Shown: positions 6,474 through 13,970 of the stretch, piece by piece
Layout of the letters: the number at the start of each line of letters is the position of its first letter
Position numbering within the stretch: the first letter of the stretch is position 1
Assembly (NCBI GenBank): GCA_025934635.1
Contig: JAICWX010000170.1
Span: forward strand, 1 to 18,548
DNA length: 18,548 nt
Reading direction: 5' to 3'
From: Streptosporangiaceae bacterium
Lineage (GTDB): Bacteria; Actinomycetota; Actinomycetes; Streptosporangiales; Streptosporangiaceae
Made by a program: the position numbers and the translations under genes
The notes under the pieces: generated by a model
What the model was told of the DNA's origin: nothing
Database searches by the model: none
Seen by the model: the letters and a program-made list of their open reading frames with translations, nothing else

Positions 6474-6489
6474 CCAGCCGCTGCGCTGG
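6474..6489. other. Small hairpin between the KAP NTPase and the exporter
   Basis: CCAGC, CGCTGC, GCTGG gives a five-base-pair stem with a six-base loop, 40 bases after the NTPase stop. No T-run follows. It could separate the two transcription units but is weak evidence for a terminator. Nothing else is evident in 6435-6577. Confidence 0.2.
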
Positions 6490-6577
6490 TGCGGACCCGG
6501 CTAGCCTTTCCGGCGGCCGGGCTGACAGCATGGCCAGGAACCTCTGTACCGACACAGAACCGGAAGAGCGGCCACTG

Positions 6578-8182
6578 ATGAGCTCCCCCACCTCGACCGC
6601 GATGCCGGCGGAGACCGAGGGTTTCACCCACCGGCAGATCCTGATGATCATGTCCGGGCTGATGCTCGGCATGTTCCTGGCCGCGCTCGACCAGACGATC
6701 GTGGCCACGGCGCTGCCGACCATCGTGGGGGACTTCCACCGGAGCGACCTGCTGTCCTGGGTGATCACCGCGTACCTGCTGGCCAGTACGGCCTCGACGC
6801 CGCTGTGGGGCAAGGCCGGCGACCTCTACGGGCGTAAGCGCGTCTTCCAGCTCGCCATCGTCGTGTTCCTGGTGGCCAGCGCGCTGTGCGGAGCGTCGCA
6901 GAACATGTTCGAGCTGATCGCCTTCCGCGGGCTGCAGGGAATCGGCGGCGGCGGCCTGCTCTCGCTCGCGTTCGCGATCATCGGTGACGTGATACCGCCG
7001 CGTGAGCGCGGCCGTTACCAGGGCTACTTCGGTGCCGTCTTCGGTGTCTCGAGCGTCGTCGGCCCGCTGGCGGGCGGCTTCGCGGTGGACAATCTCAGCT
7101 GGCGCTATATCTTCTACATCAACCTGCCGCTGGGCATCGTCGCGCTGATCGTCACGAACCGCGTGCTGCGGCTGCCGGCCCGCAAGCGCGAGGTGAAGAT
7201 CGACTGGCTGGGCGCGCTGCTGCTGGTCGCCGGGGTGTCGTGCATCCTGCTCGCCACCCAGCTCGGCGGCGAGAACTACCCGTGGGCATCGTGGCAGATC
7301 ATCGGGCTTTTCGCGCTGGGCGCGCTGGTCATCGCCGGCTTCGGGCTGCGCGAGGCGAAGGCCCCGGAGCCGATCCTGCCGCTCTCGCTGTTCCGGATCC
7401 AGATCTTCTCGGTCTCCAACATCATCGCGTTCGTCAGCGGCATCGCGATGTTCGGCGCCCTGGCGTTCCTGCCGCAGTACCTGCAGCTGGTGCACGGGGT
7501 CTCGGCCACCATCTCGGGCCTGCTGCTGCTGCCCCTGCTGGTGGGCCTGCTGGCCATGAGCATCAGCTCGGGCCTGTACATCTCGCGCACCGGCCGGTAC
7601 CGCTGGTTCCCGCTGGCCGGCACGATCGGGGTCACCATCGGGCTGGTCCTGCTCAGCCGGCTCGGCGCCCATACCTCGCTGCTGGTGGTGAGCCTGGACA
7701 TCCTGGTCTTCGGCCTCGGGCTCGGCCTGTTCATGCAGGTGCTGACGCTCGTCGTGCAGAACGCGGTGCCGATGAGGCAGATGGGCGTCGCGACCTCGTC
7801 CGTCACCTTCTTCCGCTCGATGGGCGGCGCCATCGGGGCGTCGGCGCTCGGCGCCGTGCTGACCGCGGGCATCGCGGCCGAGCTGCCGCGCTTCCTGCCG
7901 CGGGCGGCGCTGGCGGGCGGCGGTAACAGCGGGAGCAAGGTGGCGCAGCTCGTCCAGAGCCCGGCCGCGCTCGACGCCCTGAAGCGCGCCAACCCCGCCC
8001 TGCACGAGGGAATCATCCAGGCCTACTCGCACGCCATCGACCGGCTGTTCATCGCCGCCATCCCGGTCTCGGTGCTGAGCGTCATCGCCGCGCTGTTCAT
8101 CCGGCAGGTCAAGCTGCGGACGAGCAATACCCTGCCGCGAACGCCCAGTGACAGCGTGCCCGCTCCGGAAGGGATGCACTAG
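6578..8182 (+). CDS. MFS multidrug exporter, DHA2 / EmrB-QacA type
   Basis: A 534-residue integral membrane protein with about 14 predicted helices, expected to export drugs or metabolites by proton antiport. Motif D1 is visible as LDQTIVATALPTI (38-49), and motif A follows the second helix as GKAGDLYGRKRVF (78-90). A later ALCGASQNMFELIAFRGLQGIGGGG and a motif-C-like SVVGPLAGGF also fit DHA2. An ATG at 6530 is open in frame, but the ATG at 6578 has GGAAGAG nine bases upstream and gives the usual short N-terminal tail. The stop is followed immediately by the ATG of the cytidylate-kinase-like gene (TAGATG), so the two are almost certainly cotranscribed. No regulator is adjacent on this strand and substrates cannot be predicted. 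Confidence 0.92.
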   Translation: MSSPTSTAMPAETEGFTHRQILMIMSGLMLGMFLAALDQTIVATALPTIVGDFHRSDLLSWVITAYLLASTASTPLWGKAGDLYGRKRVFQLAIVVFLVASALCGASQNMFELIAFRGLQGIGGGGLLSLAFAIIGDVIPPRERGRYQGYFGAVFGVSSVVGPLAGGFAVDNLSWRYIFYINLPLGIVALIVTNRVLRLPARKREVKIDWLGALLLVAGVSCILLATQLGGENYPWASWQIIGLFALGALVIAGFGLREAKAPEPILPLSLFRIQIFSVSNIIAFVSGIAMFGALAFLPQYLQLVHGVSATISGLLLLPLLVGLLAMSISSGLYISRTGRYRWFPLAGTIGVTIGLVLLSRLGAHTSLLVVSLDILVFGLGLGLFMQVLTLVVQNAVPMRQMGVATSSVTFFRSMGGAIGASALGAVLTAGIAAELPRFLPRAALAGGGNSGSKVAQLVQSPAALDALKRANPALHEGIIQAYSHAIDRLFIAAIPVSVLSVIAALFIRQVKLRTSNTLPRTPSDSVPAPEGMH

Positions 8183-8845
8183 ATGCCCGGCGTCACGATT
8201 TCAGCCGGCTACGGCGCGGGCGGGAGCATGATCGCTCCCGCGGTCGCCCGCCAGCTTGGCCTGCCGCTGCTCGACCGCGCGATCAGCTCGCGGGTCGCCG
8301 CCCAGCTCCAGGTGTCCGTCCCGGAGGCCGAGGGCGGGGTGATCAAGCGCACGGGTCCCGGCCGGTTCCTGGCCGTACTGGCGCCGCTGGCCGGCGGCGT
8401 ACTGGGAGCCGGCACCGACTGCGCGCCGCCGGAGGCGTTCCCGCCGCCTGATGACGCCGCGCTGTTCCGCGCGCAGGCCGAGGCGATCATGAGGAAGGCC
8501 CTGGTGACCGGCGCTGTCATCCTCGGCCGGGCCGGCGGCGCGGCGTTCCGGGACGAGCCCGGGGTGCTGCGGGTGCGGCTGTTCGGCCCGGAGGAGGCCC
8601 GGATCGCCCAGGCCGCCCGGATCGAGAATGTGGATGCGGACACGGCCCGGCAGCGCCTGCCCGAAGTCGATCGCGCCCGCGCGCAGTATGTCCAGCGGCT
8701 CTACGGCGTCGACATCGACGACCCGGACCTCTACCATCTCCAGATCGACAGCACCGTGGTGCCGCTCGACGCCTGCGCCGGCCTCATCGCGGCCGCCTAC
8801 CGCGGGACACTGACCGATCACGACGACGGGGCGCCCCCCGCCTAG
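8183..8845 (+). CDS. Cytidylate kinase-like family protein
   Basis: A 220-residue P-loop-type protein. The N-terminus VTISAGYGAGGSMIAPAVA with LPLLDRAI (about 27-34) matches the cytidylate-kinase-like family, which keeps a glycine-rich loop but, as here, lacks the canonical GKS/T lysine of true nucleotide kinases (GAGGSM at 11-16). GAVILGRAGGAAFRD, VRLFGPEEARI and the late DPDLYHLQIDST also fit the family. Its members are widespread, often of unproved activity. It starts on the base after the exporter stop, so it is translationally coupled to it. Its 3' end overlaps the minus-strand small membrane gene by 62 bases. What a kinase-like protein does for an efflux pump is not known; nucleotide or nucleoside handling is a speculation. 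Confidence 0.8.
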   Translation: MPGVTISAGYGAGGSMIAPAVARQLGLPLLDRAISSRVAAQLQVSVPEAEGGVIKRTGPGRFLAVLAPLAGGVLGAGTDCAPPEAFPPPDDAALFRAQAEAIMRKALVTGAVILGRAGGAAFRDEPGVLRVRLFGPEEARIAQAARIENVDADTARQRLPEVDRARAQYVQRLYGVDIDDPDLYHLQIDSTVVPLDACAGLIAAAYRGTLTDHDDGAPPA

Positions 8846-9080
8846 GTCCGTTTCCCCCGTCACCTGAGGCGGCGCCCCGGACGAGGATCCCGCGAACTCC
8901 GGAGATCAGCAGGAACCAGGAGATCACGTAAGCGGCGGTGACCTGAGTCGACGCCGGCGTGTAGCGGCCGACGAGAAATACCAGCAGGCCGGCCAGCGGA
9001 ACCGTGAAATGGCCGAATGACCGGCGGAGCATGAGCAGGAGAATCCCGAGCAGGAACAGGATCAGCCACAGCGCCGTCAC
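8784..9080 (-). CDS. Small hydrophobic membrane protein, possibly a truncated remnant
   Basis: A 98-residue product with two to three hydrophobic segments (ALWLILFLLGILLLML, VPLAGLLVFLVG, AYVISWFLLISGVRGILV) and a basic, Arg-rich tail. The call starts at a GTG (9080), but the reading frame continues sensibly upstream as RFVGEHGAAKLIELGYAV up to a TAA near 9183 with no ATG, GTG or TTG in between. That suggests an N-terminally truncated gene or a start I cannot identify. The hydrophobic pattern, with AYVISWFLLISGVR, resembles the distal helices of actinobacterial M50-type membrane metalloproteases, which would leave it without the HExxH catalytic helix. No clear ribosome-binding site is present. 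The last 62 bases are antisense to the kinase-like gene. Treat the function as unknown. Confidence 0.5.
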   Translation of the reverse strand: MTALWLILFLLGILLLMLRRSFGHFTVPLAGLLVFLVGRYTPASTQVTAAYVISWFLLISGVRGILVRGAASGDGGNGPRRGAPRRRDRSVSRGRRPR

Positions 9081-9172
9081 GGCGTACCCGAGCTCGATGA
9101 GCTTGGCCGCGCCGTGCTCACCTACGAAACGTAAAACGCATTCCGGCCGGCGCCTATCCCCGCATACAGGGA

Positions 9173-9187
9173 GTAACGGTTACCGTT
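9173..9187. promoter_or_regulatory. Overlapping palindromes just after the LLM oxidoreductase stop
   Basis: AACGGT, T, ACCGTT (9175-9187) is a perfect palindrome and overlaps a second one, GTAAC, G, GTTAC (9173-9183). It lies two bases beyond the minus-strand stop at 9189-9191. It may be an operator for the downstream small membrane gene or a degenerate terminator hairpin; there is no T-run. Confidence 0.35.
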
Positions 9188-9188
9188 C

Positions 9189-10211
9189 CTAGAGTGAGCG
9201 GGCCAGGTCGATGCCGCGGGCGAGCATGTCGAGGCGGGCGGTCAGGGTGTCGCCGGCCGGGTAGAGGCGGACCGTGTCCACGCCGGCGTCGCGCCAGGTG
9301 CGGAGGCGGGCGCGGACCATGTCCTCGGTGCCGATCAGGGTGGTGGCCAGGACCATGTCGTCGGTGATCAGGGCGGCGGCGCCGGCGCGGTCGCGGGCCT
9401 GCCAGCGGTCGCGGACCCGGGCGGCGACCTCGGCCCAGCCCTGGCGGCTGTAGGCGTCGTTGTAGAAGTTCGTCGTGGCGGTGCCCATGCCGCCGAGGGA
9501 GAACGCGAGTCCGGACTTGCGGCTGGCGACCGCGCCGGCCAGGTCCGCCTCGTCGACCAGGGCGATCTCGGCGCCCTGGCAGATGTCCAGGGCATCGCGG
9601 GTGCGGCCGGACCGGGCCAGGCCCGCGTCCAGGTGGCTCAGGTAGGCGTCGGCCCGCTCGGGCACGAAGCTGGTGCCGAGCCAGCCGTCGGCGAGCTCGC
9701 CGGTCAGCTCCAGCATCTTCGGCGACAGCGTGGCCAGGTACACCGGCACCTCGGCCGGCGGCAGGGCGACCCGCATCGGGTTGCTGCCGGGCCGCGGGAT
9801 CTGGTGATGGCTCCCGGAGAAGTCGACCTTCTCCCCCGAGAACACCCGTCGCACGATCGTGACCGTCTCACGCATGCGGCCCAGTGGATGACCGAACGGG
9901 GTACCGTGCAGCCCCTCGATCACCTGCGGCCCGGATGCTCCCAGGCCGAGCAGGAACCGACCGCCCGATAGCTGGGCGAGCGTCATCGCGGTCTGGGCGA
10001 TCAGGACGGGCGACCGGGTCCCGACCTGGAGGACGCCGGAGCCGAGCAGCATCCGGTCGGTGCGGGCGGCGAGGTAGCCCAGCGGCGAGGGGGCGTCGGC
10101 GCCCCAGGCCTCGGCCACCCAGCACACGTCCAGGCCGAGCTTCTCCGCCTCGATGGCGAACTCGACCGCGTCCCGGCCGGCCGAGGCCTCGATGGTGGTG
10201 GCGGTGCGCAT
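9189..10211 (-). CDS. LLM-class flavin/F420-dependent oxidoreductase
   Basis: A 340-residue TIM-barrel luciferase-like monooxygenase/reductase acting in the cytosol. The barrel start with AIEAEKLGLDVCWVAEAWG (19-37), a TRSPVLIAQTAMTLAQLSGG helix and FLLGLGASGPQVIEGLHG (86-103) match the actinobacterial F420-dependent members, where the SGPQV loop helps bind the cofactor. The FMN and F420 versions cannot be told apart with certainty by eye. Upstream open sequence to 10370 belongs to the SRPBCC gene in another frame; the ATG at 10209-10211 is chosen because it shares a base with the preceding TGA (TGATG), an arrangement typical of translational coupling. Substrate unknown. The coupled SRPBCC protein suggests a shared small hydrophobic substrate. 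Confidence 0.9.
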   Translation of the reverse strand: MRTATTIEASAGRDAVEFAIEAEKLGLDVCWVAEAWGADAPSPLGYLAARTDRMLLGSGVLQVGTRSPVLIAQTAMTLAQLSGGRFLLGLGASGPQVIEGLHGTPFGHPLGRMRETVTIVRRVFSGEKVDFSGSHHQIPRPGSNPMRVALPPAEVPVYLATLSPKMLELTGELADGWLGTSFVPERADAYLSHLDAGLARSGRTRDALDICQGAEIALVDEADLAGAVASRKSGLAFSLGGMGTATTNFYNDAYSRQGWAEVAARVRDRWQARDRAGAAALITDDMVLATTLIGTEDMVRARLRTWRDAGVDTVRLYPAGDTLTARLDMLARGIDLARSL

Positions 10212-10735
10212 CAGCCCACCCGTTCGGCGCTGTCTTTTATGGTCTTCAGGTTGTGCCGCATGGCGGCCTCGTGCTCGCGCAGCCGGACGAAGACGATCTT
10301 GGCTTCCTTGTCCGGCATCGCGTCGATGGCGATGTTCAGCCCGGAGCGGGCCGGGCCCATCTGGTACCACTGCTCGAGCCGGGTGCCCGCGCCGTCCGGG
10401 GTCAGGGTGAACCGCCAGGTCGCGGCCGGGTGGCCGGGGTCACCGACGGCCCAGGCGAAGCAGCGCGGCGGGTCGCACTGGACCACCGTGCTGACCGTCT
10501 CCCACTCCCCCATCGCCGGGTGGGCGTTGCGGCCGGTGAACCGCCAGCCGACGGCCGGGCCGACGGCCGGGCCGGTCACCCCGTCCAGCCAGGCGACCTG
10601 CTGCAGCTCGGAGCTCAGCTCGGCCATCAGGAAGATGTCGCTGACCATGGCCCATACCCGTTCGGGCGGGGCCGCGATGTGAACCTCGGCCGCCGCCGTG
10701 GGGCAGTCGGCGTAGAGCTGTCCTGTCCACTCCAT
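10211..10735 (-). CDS. SRPBCC-family (polyketide cyclase/dehydrase-like) protein
   Basis: A 174-residue single-domain protein of the START/SRPBCC fold, which forms a hydrophobic ligand cavity. AEVHIAAPPERVWAMVSDI near the N-terminus is the usual opening strand and helix; GVGDPGHPAATW-type strands follow around the centre, with WRFTLTPDGAGTRLEQWYQMG, and a long C-terminal helix with RLREHEAAMRHNLKTIK ends it. The ATG at 10735 is preferred over the in-frame ATG at 10801 because the latter overlaps the divergent ABC gene and adds nonconserved sequence. It lacks a Shine-Dalgarno but has a TACCCT -10-like element seven bases upstream. Its stop overlaps the LLM oxidoreductase start by one base, so the two act from one transcript. 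Ligand unknown. Confidence 0.85.
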   Translation of the reverse strand: MEWTGQLYADCPTAAAEVHIAAPPERVWAMVSDIFLMAELSSELQQVAWLDGVTGPAVGPAVGWRFTGRNAHPAMGEWETVSTVVQCDPPRCFAWAVGDPGHPAATWRFTLTPDGAGTRLEQWYQMGPARSGLNIAIDAMPDKEAKIVFVRLREHEAAMRHNLKTIKDSAERVG

Positions 10736-10742
10736 GATGACC

Positions 10743-10748
10743 AGGGTA
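10743..10748 (-). promoter_or_regulatory. Candidate -10 element of the SRPBCC/LLM operon, leaderless
   Basis: On the minus strand TACCCT (plus 10743-10748) ends seven bases before the ATG at 10735, matching the TAnnnT pattern and the spacing of a leaderless start. No good -35 is visible at 17-18 bases upstream, so support is modest. Confidence 0.35.
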
Positions 10749-10757
10749 GAACGCTCG

Positions 10758-10787
10758 TTGCGGGTCGCGGCTGAACCGTGGTACAAG
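10758..10787 (+). promoter_or_regulatory. Candidate promoter of the polyamine-type ABC operon
   Basis: TTGCGG (10758-10763) and TACAAG (10782-10787) are separated by 18 bases, and the ATG at 10794 follows six bases after the -10. No Shine-Dalgarno lies between, so the first gene is likely leaderless. The element sits in a 58-bp divergent gap shared with the SRPBCC gene. Confidence 0.45.
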
Positions 10788-10793
10788 AACCGA

Positions 10794-11849
10794 ATGATCA
10801 CGGTTCCGAGCCCTGCGCAGCCCGCCGCCGCAGGTGATACCGGCGCTGCGATTCATGCCTTCGGGGTGCGCAAGCGGTACGGCGACGTGACCGCGCTGGC
10901 CGGGGTCGACCTGGAGGTGCGGGCGGGCGAGTTCTTCACCTTGCTCGGCCCGTCCGGTTCGGGCAAGACCACGCTGCTGCGGCTGATCGCCGGCTTCGAG
11001 CGGCCGGACGGCGGGCGGATCGAGCTCGGCGGCCGCGACGTCACCGCGGTGCCGCCGTACGCGCGGAACGTCAACACCGTGTTCCAGGACTACGCGCTGT
11101 TCCCGCACATGACGGTGGCGCAGAACATCGAGTACGGGCTGCGGGTGCGCAAGGTGGCCAAGGCGGAGCGGCGGGACAAGGCGGCCCGCGCGCTGGAGAT
11201 GGTCCGGCTGCCCGGGCTCGGCGGCCGCAAGCCGGCCCAGCTGTCCGGCGGGCAGCGCCAGCGGGTCGCGCTGGCCCGCGCCATCGTCAACGAGCCGCAG
11301 GTGCTGCTGCTCGACGAGCCGCTCGGCGCGCTCGACCTCAAGCTCCGCCAGGAGATGCAGCTCGAACTGCAGCGGGTGCAGCGCGAGGTCGGCATCACGT
11401 TCGTCTATGTCACGCACGACCAGGAAGAGGCGCTGACGATGAGCGACCGCGTGGCGGTGCTCAGCGGCGGCCGGATCGAGCAGATCGGCGACCCGGTCGA
11501 GGTGTACGAGCGGCCGGCCAGCGCGTTCGTGGCCGGGTTCATCGGCGTCTCCAACCTGATCGAGCGCGACGGCCACACGATCACCGTCCGGCCGGAGAAG
11601 ATCACCCTGCTCGAGGAGGGCTCGCCGGACCCCGCCGGGGTGCACGTGGAGCCCGGGCAGGTCAAGGACGTCATCTACGCCGGCGTGCTCACCCGTTACA
11701 TCGTCGCCCTGGACGGCGGCGGCGAGCTGGTGATCAGCCGGCAGAACACCGAGGCACCCGCCGCCTCGGGCGACCTGCGGGGCGCCCGGGTGCGCATCGC
11801 GTGGCGGCCCGAGCAGGCATTCACTATCCCTTCAGGGGAGGGCTCATGA
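10794..11849 (+). CDS. potA: Polyamine-type ABC importer, ATP-binding subunit
   Basis: A 351-residue ABC ATPase that would power uptake of spermidine/putrescine-like substrates at the inner face of the membrane. Walker A is GPSGSGKT (52-59), the Q-loop is FQDY (Q98), the signature LSGGQ (150-154), Walker B LLLDE (171-175) and the switch His H208 in VTHDQEEA. About 110 residues after the NBD include a TOBE domain, with IGVSNLIERD and ITVRPEKITLLEEG, as in PotA/CysA-type proteins. An in-frame ATG at 10734 lies in the divergent gap; the ATG at 10794 gives the expected N-terminus. The TGA overlaps the ATG of the binding protein (ATGA), so the four genes to 14795 form an operon. Specificity for polyamines is inferred from the whole set. 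Confidence 0.9.
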   Translation: MITVPSPAQPAAAGDTGAAIHAFGVRKRYGDVTALAGVDLEVRAGEFFTLLGPSGSGKTTLLRLIAGFERPDGGRIELGGRDVTAVPPYARNVNTVFQDYALFPHMTVAQNIEYGLRVRKVAKAERRDKAARALEMVRLPGLGGRKPAQLSGGQRQRVALARAIVNEPQVLLLDEPLGALDLKLRQEMQLELQRVQREVGITFVYVTHDQEEALTMSDRVAVLSGGRIEQIGDPVEVYERPASAFVAGFIGVSNLIERDGHTITVRPEKITLLEEGSPDPAGVHVEPGQVKDVIYAGVLTRYIVALDGGGELVISRQNTEAPAASGDLRGARVRIAWRPEQAFTIPSGEGS

Positions 11850-13102
11850 GAAGAACCAGCGGGCGGACGCGCCCGATGACGATAGCGATCGGACTCGCGG
11901 CGCTAGTGCCTGCGCTGGCCGTGCTGGCCGCGTGCAGCAGCGGCGGCAACTCGAGTGCGGGCGGCGGTGCCACCGCGAACAGCGCCACGCAGAACGGCGG
12001 CGGCGCGGTGGCGGGCCAGACCGTGCCCACCGCGGGCCTGCCGGTGCTGCCGAAGGTCGGCAAGGGCGAGGGCCAGCTCAACCTGATCGCGTGGGAGGGC
12101 TACCTCGACAACAAGTGGGTCAAGCCGTTCGAGCAGCAGACCGGCTGCCAGGTCAACGCCAAGTACGCGGGCAGCTCGGACGAGATGGTCTCGCTGATGA
12201 AGAACGGAGGCGGCGGCCAGTACGACATGGTGTCCTCCTCCGGCGACGCCGACCTGCGCATCCTGTACGCGGGCGACGCCCACCCGGTGAACATCAAGCT
12301 GATCCCGGCCTGGAAGGACTTCTTCCCCGCGTTCCAGTCACCGGCCTTCAACACCATCAACGGCGTGCACTACGGGGTCTCGCTCCAGTGGGGCCCGAAC
12401 GTGCTGATGTACAACACCAAGAACTTCAAGACCGCGCCGACGTCGTGGGACGTCATCTACAACTCCACGTACAAGGGCCAGGTCACGGTCCCGGACAACC
12501 CCATCCAGATCGCCGACGCGGCGGTGTACCTGAAGAAGCACCAGCCGTCGCTGGGCATCACCGACCCCTACGAGCTGACCCAGCCGCAGTTCCAGGCGGC
12601 GGTGAAGCTGCTGGCCACCCAGAAGCCGCTGATCGAGAAGTACTGGAGCCTGGCCTCGCAGGAGATCTTCGACTTCAAGAACGGCAACGCGGTCCTCGGC
12701 GCGGGCTGGCCCTACCAGGTCAGCGCGCTCAAGGCGACCAACTTCCCGATCGGCACCACGATCCCGAGCGAGGGCGCCACCGGCTGGGCCGACACCTGGA
12801 TGCTGGCCGCCAAGGCCCCGCACCCGAACTGCTCTTACCTGTGGATGCAGTACATCAGCACGCCGAAGGTGCAGGCCCTGCAGGCCGTCACCTACGGCGA
12901 GACCCCGGACAACAAGCTGGCCTGCCCCGAGATGGACAAGCTGGCGGCCGGGTCGTGCGCTGAGTACCACGCCAACGCGCCGCAGAGCTACTTCGACGCG
13001 ATCAGCCTGTGGAAGACCCCGCTCGCGACGTGCGACGACGGCAAGAACAACTGCGTGCCCTACGCCCAGTGGGTGTCTGCGTGGAACACGCAAGTCAAGT
13101 AG
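11846..13102 (+). CDS. potD: Polyamine-type ABC importer, substrate-binding lipoprotein
   Basis: A 418-residue extracytoplasmic binding protein with a basic N-terminus, a hydrophobic signal helix and a lipobox ending AVLAAC (Cys30), so it should be lipid-anchored on the outer face. A Gly/Ser/Asn/Gln-rich linker follows (about 31-70), then a two-lobe fold of the PotD/PotF type: NLIAWEGYLDNKWVKPFEQ, the YDMVSSSGDAD motif, GVHYGVSLQWGPNVLMYNT and SWDVIYNSTYKGQVTVPD. The start is fixed by AGGGGAGGG (11834-11842) and by overlap with the ATPase stop; the in-frame ATG at 11801 is rejected because it lies within that gene. It has many Trp/Tyr/Asp residues suited to cation binding. Placement between the ATPase and the permeases is common in actinobacterial polyamine importers. 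Confidence 0.9.
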   Translation: MRRTSGRTRPMTIAIGLAALVPALAVLAACSSGGNSSAGGGATANSATQNGGGAVAGQTVPTAGLPVLPKVGKGEGQLNLIAWEGYLDNKWVKPFEQQTGCQVNAKYAGSSDEMVSLMKNGGGGQYDMVSSSGDADLRILYAGDAHPVNIKLIPAWKDFFPAFQSPAFNTINGVHYGVSLQWGPNVLMYNTKNFKTAPTSWDVIYNSTYKGQVTVPDNPIQIADAAVYLKKHQPSLGITDPYELTQPQFQAAVKLLATQKPLIEKYWSLASQEIFDFKNGNAVLGAGWPYQVSALKATNFPIGTTIPSEGATGWADTWMLAAKAPHPNCSYLWMQYISTPKVQALQAVTYGETPDNKLACPEMDKLAAGSCAEYHANAPQSYFDAISLWKTPLATCDDGKNNCVPYAQWVSAWNTQVK

Positions 13103-13965
13103 GCGGGAGCTGGGGGGCCCGCGTCTCGGGGGCGCTATGGCGCCGTCCGTGGGCGCGGGCCACCCTGCTGCTCACCCCGCCGCTGGCCTGGTTCCTGCTG
13201 CTCTACGTGGCCGCGCTGGTTGTCCTCCTGATCACGGCGTTCTGGCAGATCAACCCGTTCACCACCAATATCGAGCGGGTCTTCAGCTTCGGCAACTTCA
13301 GCCAGATCTTCAGCAGCCCGGCCTATCGGGGGATCATCGGCCGCACGGTCGGGATCGCGGCCGCGGTCACCGTGACCGACGCGGTGGTCGCCTTCCCGTT
13401 CGCCTACTTCATGGCGCGGGTCGCCGCCCCCCGGACCCGGACGGCGCTGTTCGTGGCGATCCTGCTGCCGCTGTGGGCCAGTTACCTGGCCAAGGTGTAC
13501 TCCTGGCTGCTGATCTTCACCAAGGGCGGCGTGCTCGACTCGATCCTGAACGTGCACCTGATCTACTCGAACTGGGCCGTGTTCACGGTCTTCTGCTACC
13601 TGTGGCTGCCGTTCATGATCATCCCGGTGTACGCCGCGCTGGAGCGGATCCCGCCCTCGCAGATCGAGGCGTCCCAGGACCTGGGCGCGCGGACCTGGCG
13701 GACCACCCGCCTGGTGCTGCTCCCGCTGGCCCTGCCGGGCATCGTGGCCGGCTCGATCTTCACCTTCTCGCTCACCCTCGGGGACTACATCACCCCGCTG
13801 CTGGTCGGCGGGACCAGCTCGACCTTCATGGGCAACATCATCTACTCCAACATCGGCGTGGCCAACAACGTGCCGTTCGCCGCGGCCATGGCCATGATCC
13901 CGATCGTGATCATGGCCGCCTACCTGCTCGGCGCGCGGGCGCTGGGCGCGTTCGAGGCGGTCTGA
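13081..13965 (+). CDS. potB: Polyamine-type ABC importer, first permease (PotB/PotH-like)
   Basis: A 294-residue membrane subunit with about six helices, starting with ATLLLTPPLAWFLLLYVAAL and including the SFGNFSQIFSS periplasmic loop. The cytoplasmic EAA coupling loop, EASQDLGARTWRTTRLVLLP with a following PG, spans about residues 196-216 and contacts the ATPase. The start is uncertain: frame-1 GTGs exist at 13069 and 13081, both inside the 3' end of the binding-protein gene, and no ATG, GTG or TTG occurs after that stop before the first helix. GTG 13081 gives an overlap of 22 bases and is chosen; a non-standard start cannot be excluded. It is followed five bases later by the second permease. 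Confidence 0.85.
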   Translation: MEHASQVGGSWGARVSGALWRRPWARATLLLTPPLAWFLLLYVAALVVLLITAFWQINPFTTNIERVFSFGNFSQIFSSPAYRGIIGRTVGIAAAVTVTDAVVAFPFAYFMARVAAPRTRTALFVAILLPLWASYLAKVYSWLLIFTKGGVLDSILNVHLIYSNWAVFTVFCYLWLPFMIIPVYAALERIPPSQIEASQDLGARTWRTTRLVLLPLALPGIVAGSIFTFSLTLGDYITPLLVGGTSSTFMGNIIYSNIGVANNVPFAAAMAMIPIVIMAAYLLGARALGAFEAV

Positions 13966-13970
13966 GGCTC

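Noticed and set aside
6395..8179. Long open frame antisense to the exporter gene
   Set aside because: It has Arg/Gln/Asp-rich, low-complexity shadow composition and no recognisable domain, while the plus-strand frame encodes a clear DHA2 transporter.
4899..8845. KAP NTPase plus exporter plus kinase-like gene as one defence system
   Set aside because: A 143-bp gap with a small hairpin separates the NTPase from the exporter, codon use differs between them, and no effector domain is present; linkage is unsupported.
10440..11645. Long minus-strand open frame across the ATPase gene
   Set aside because: Mirror-frame artefact of GC-rich coding DNA; the opposite strand has every ABC ATPase motif.
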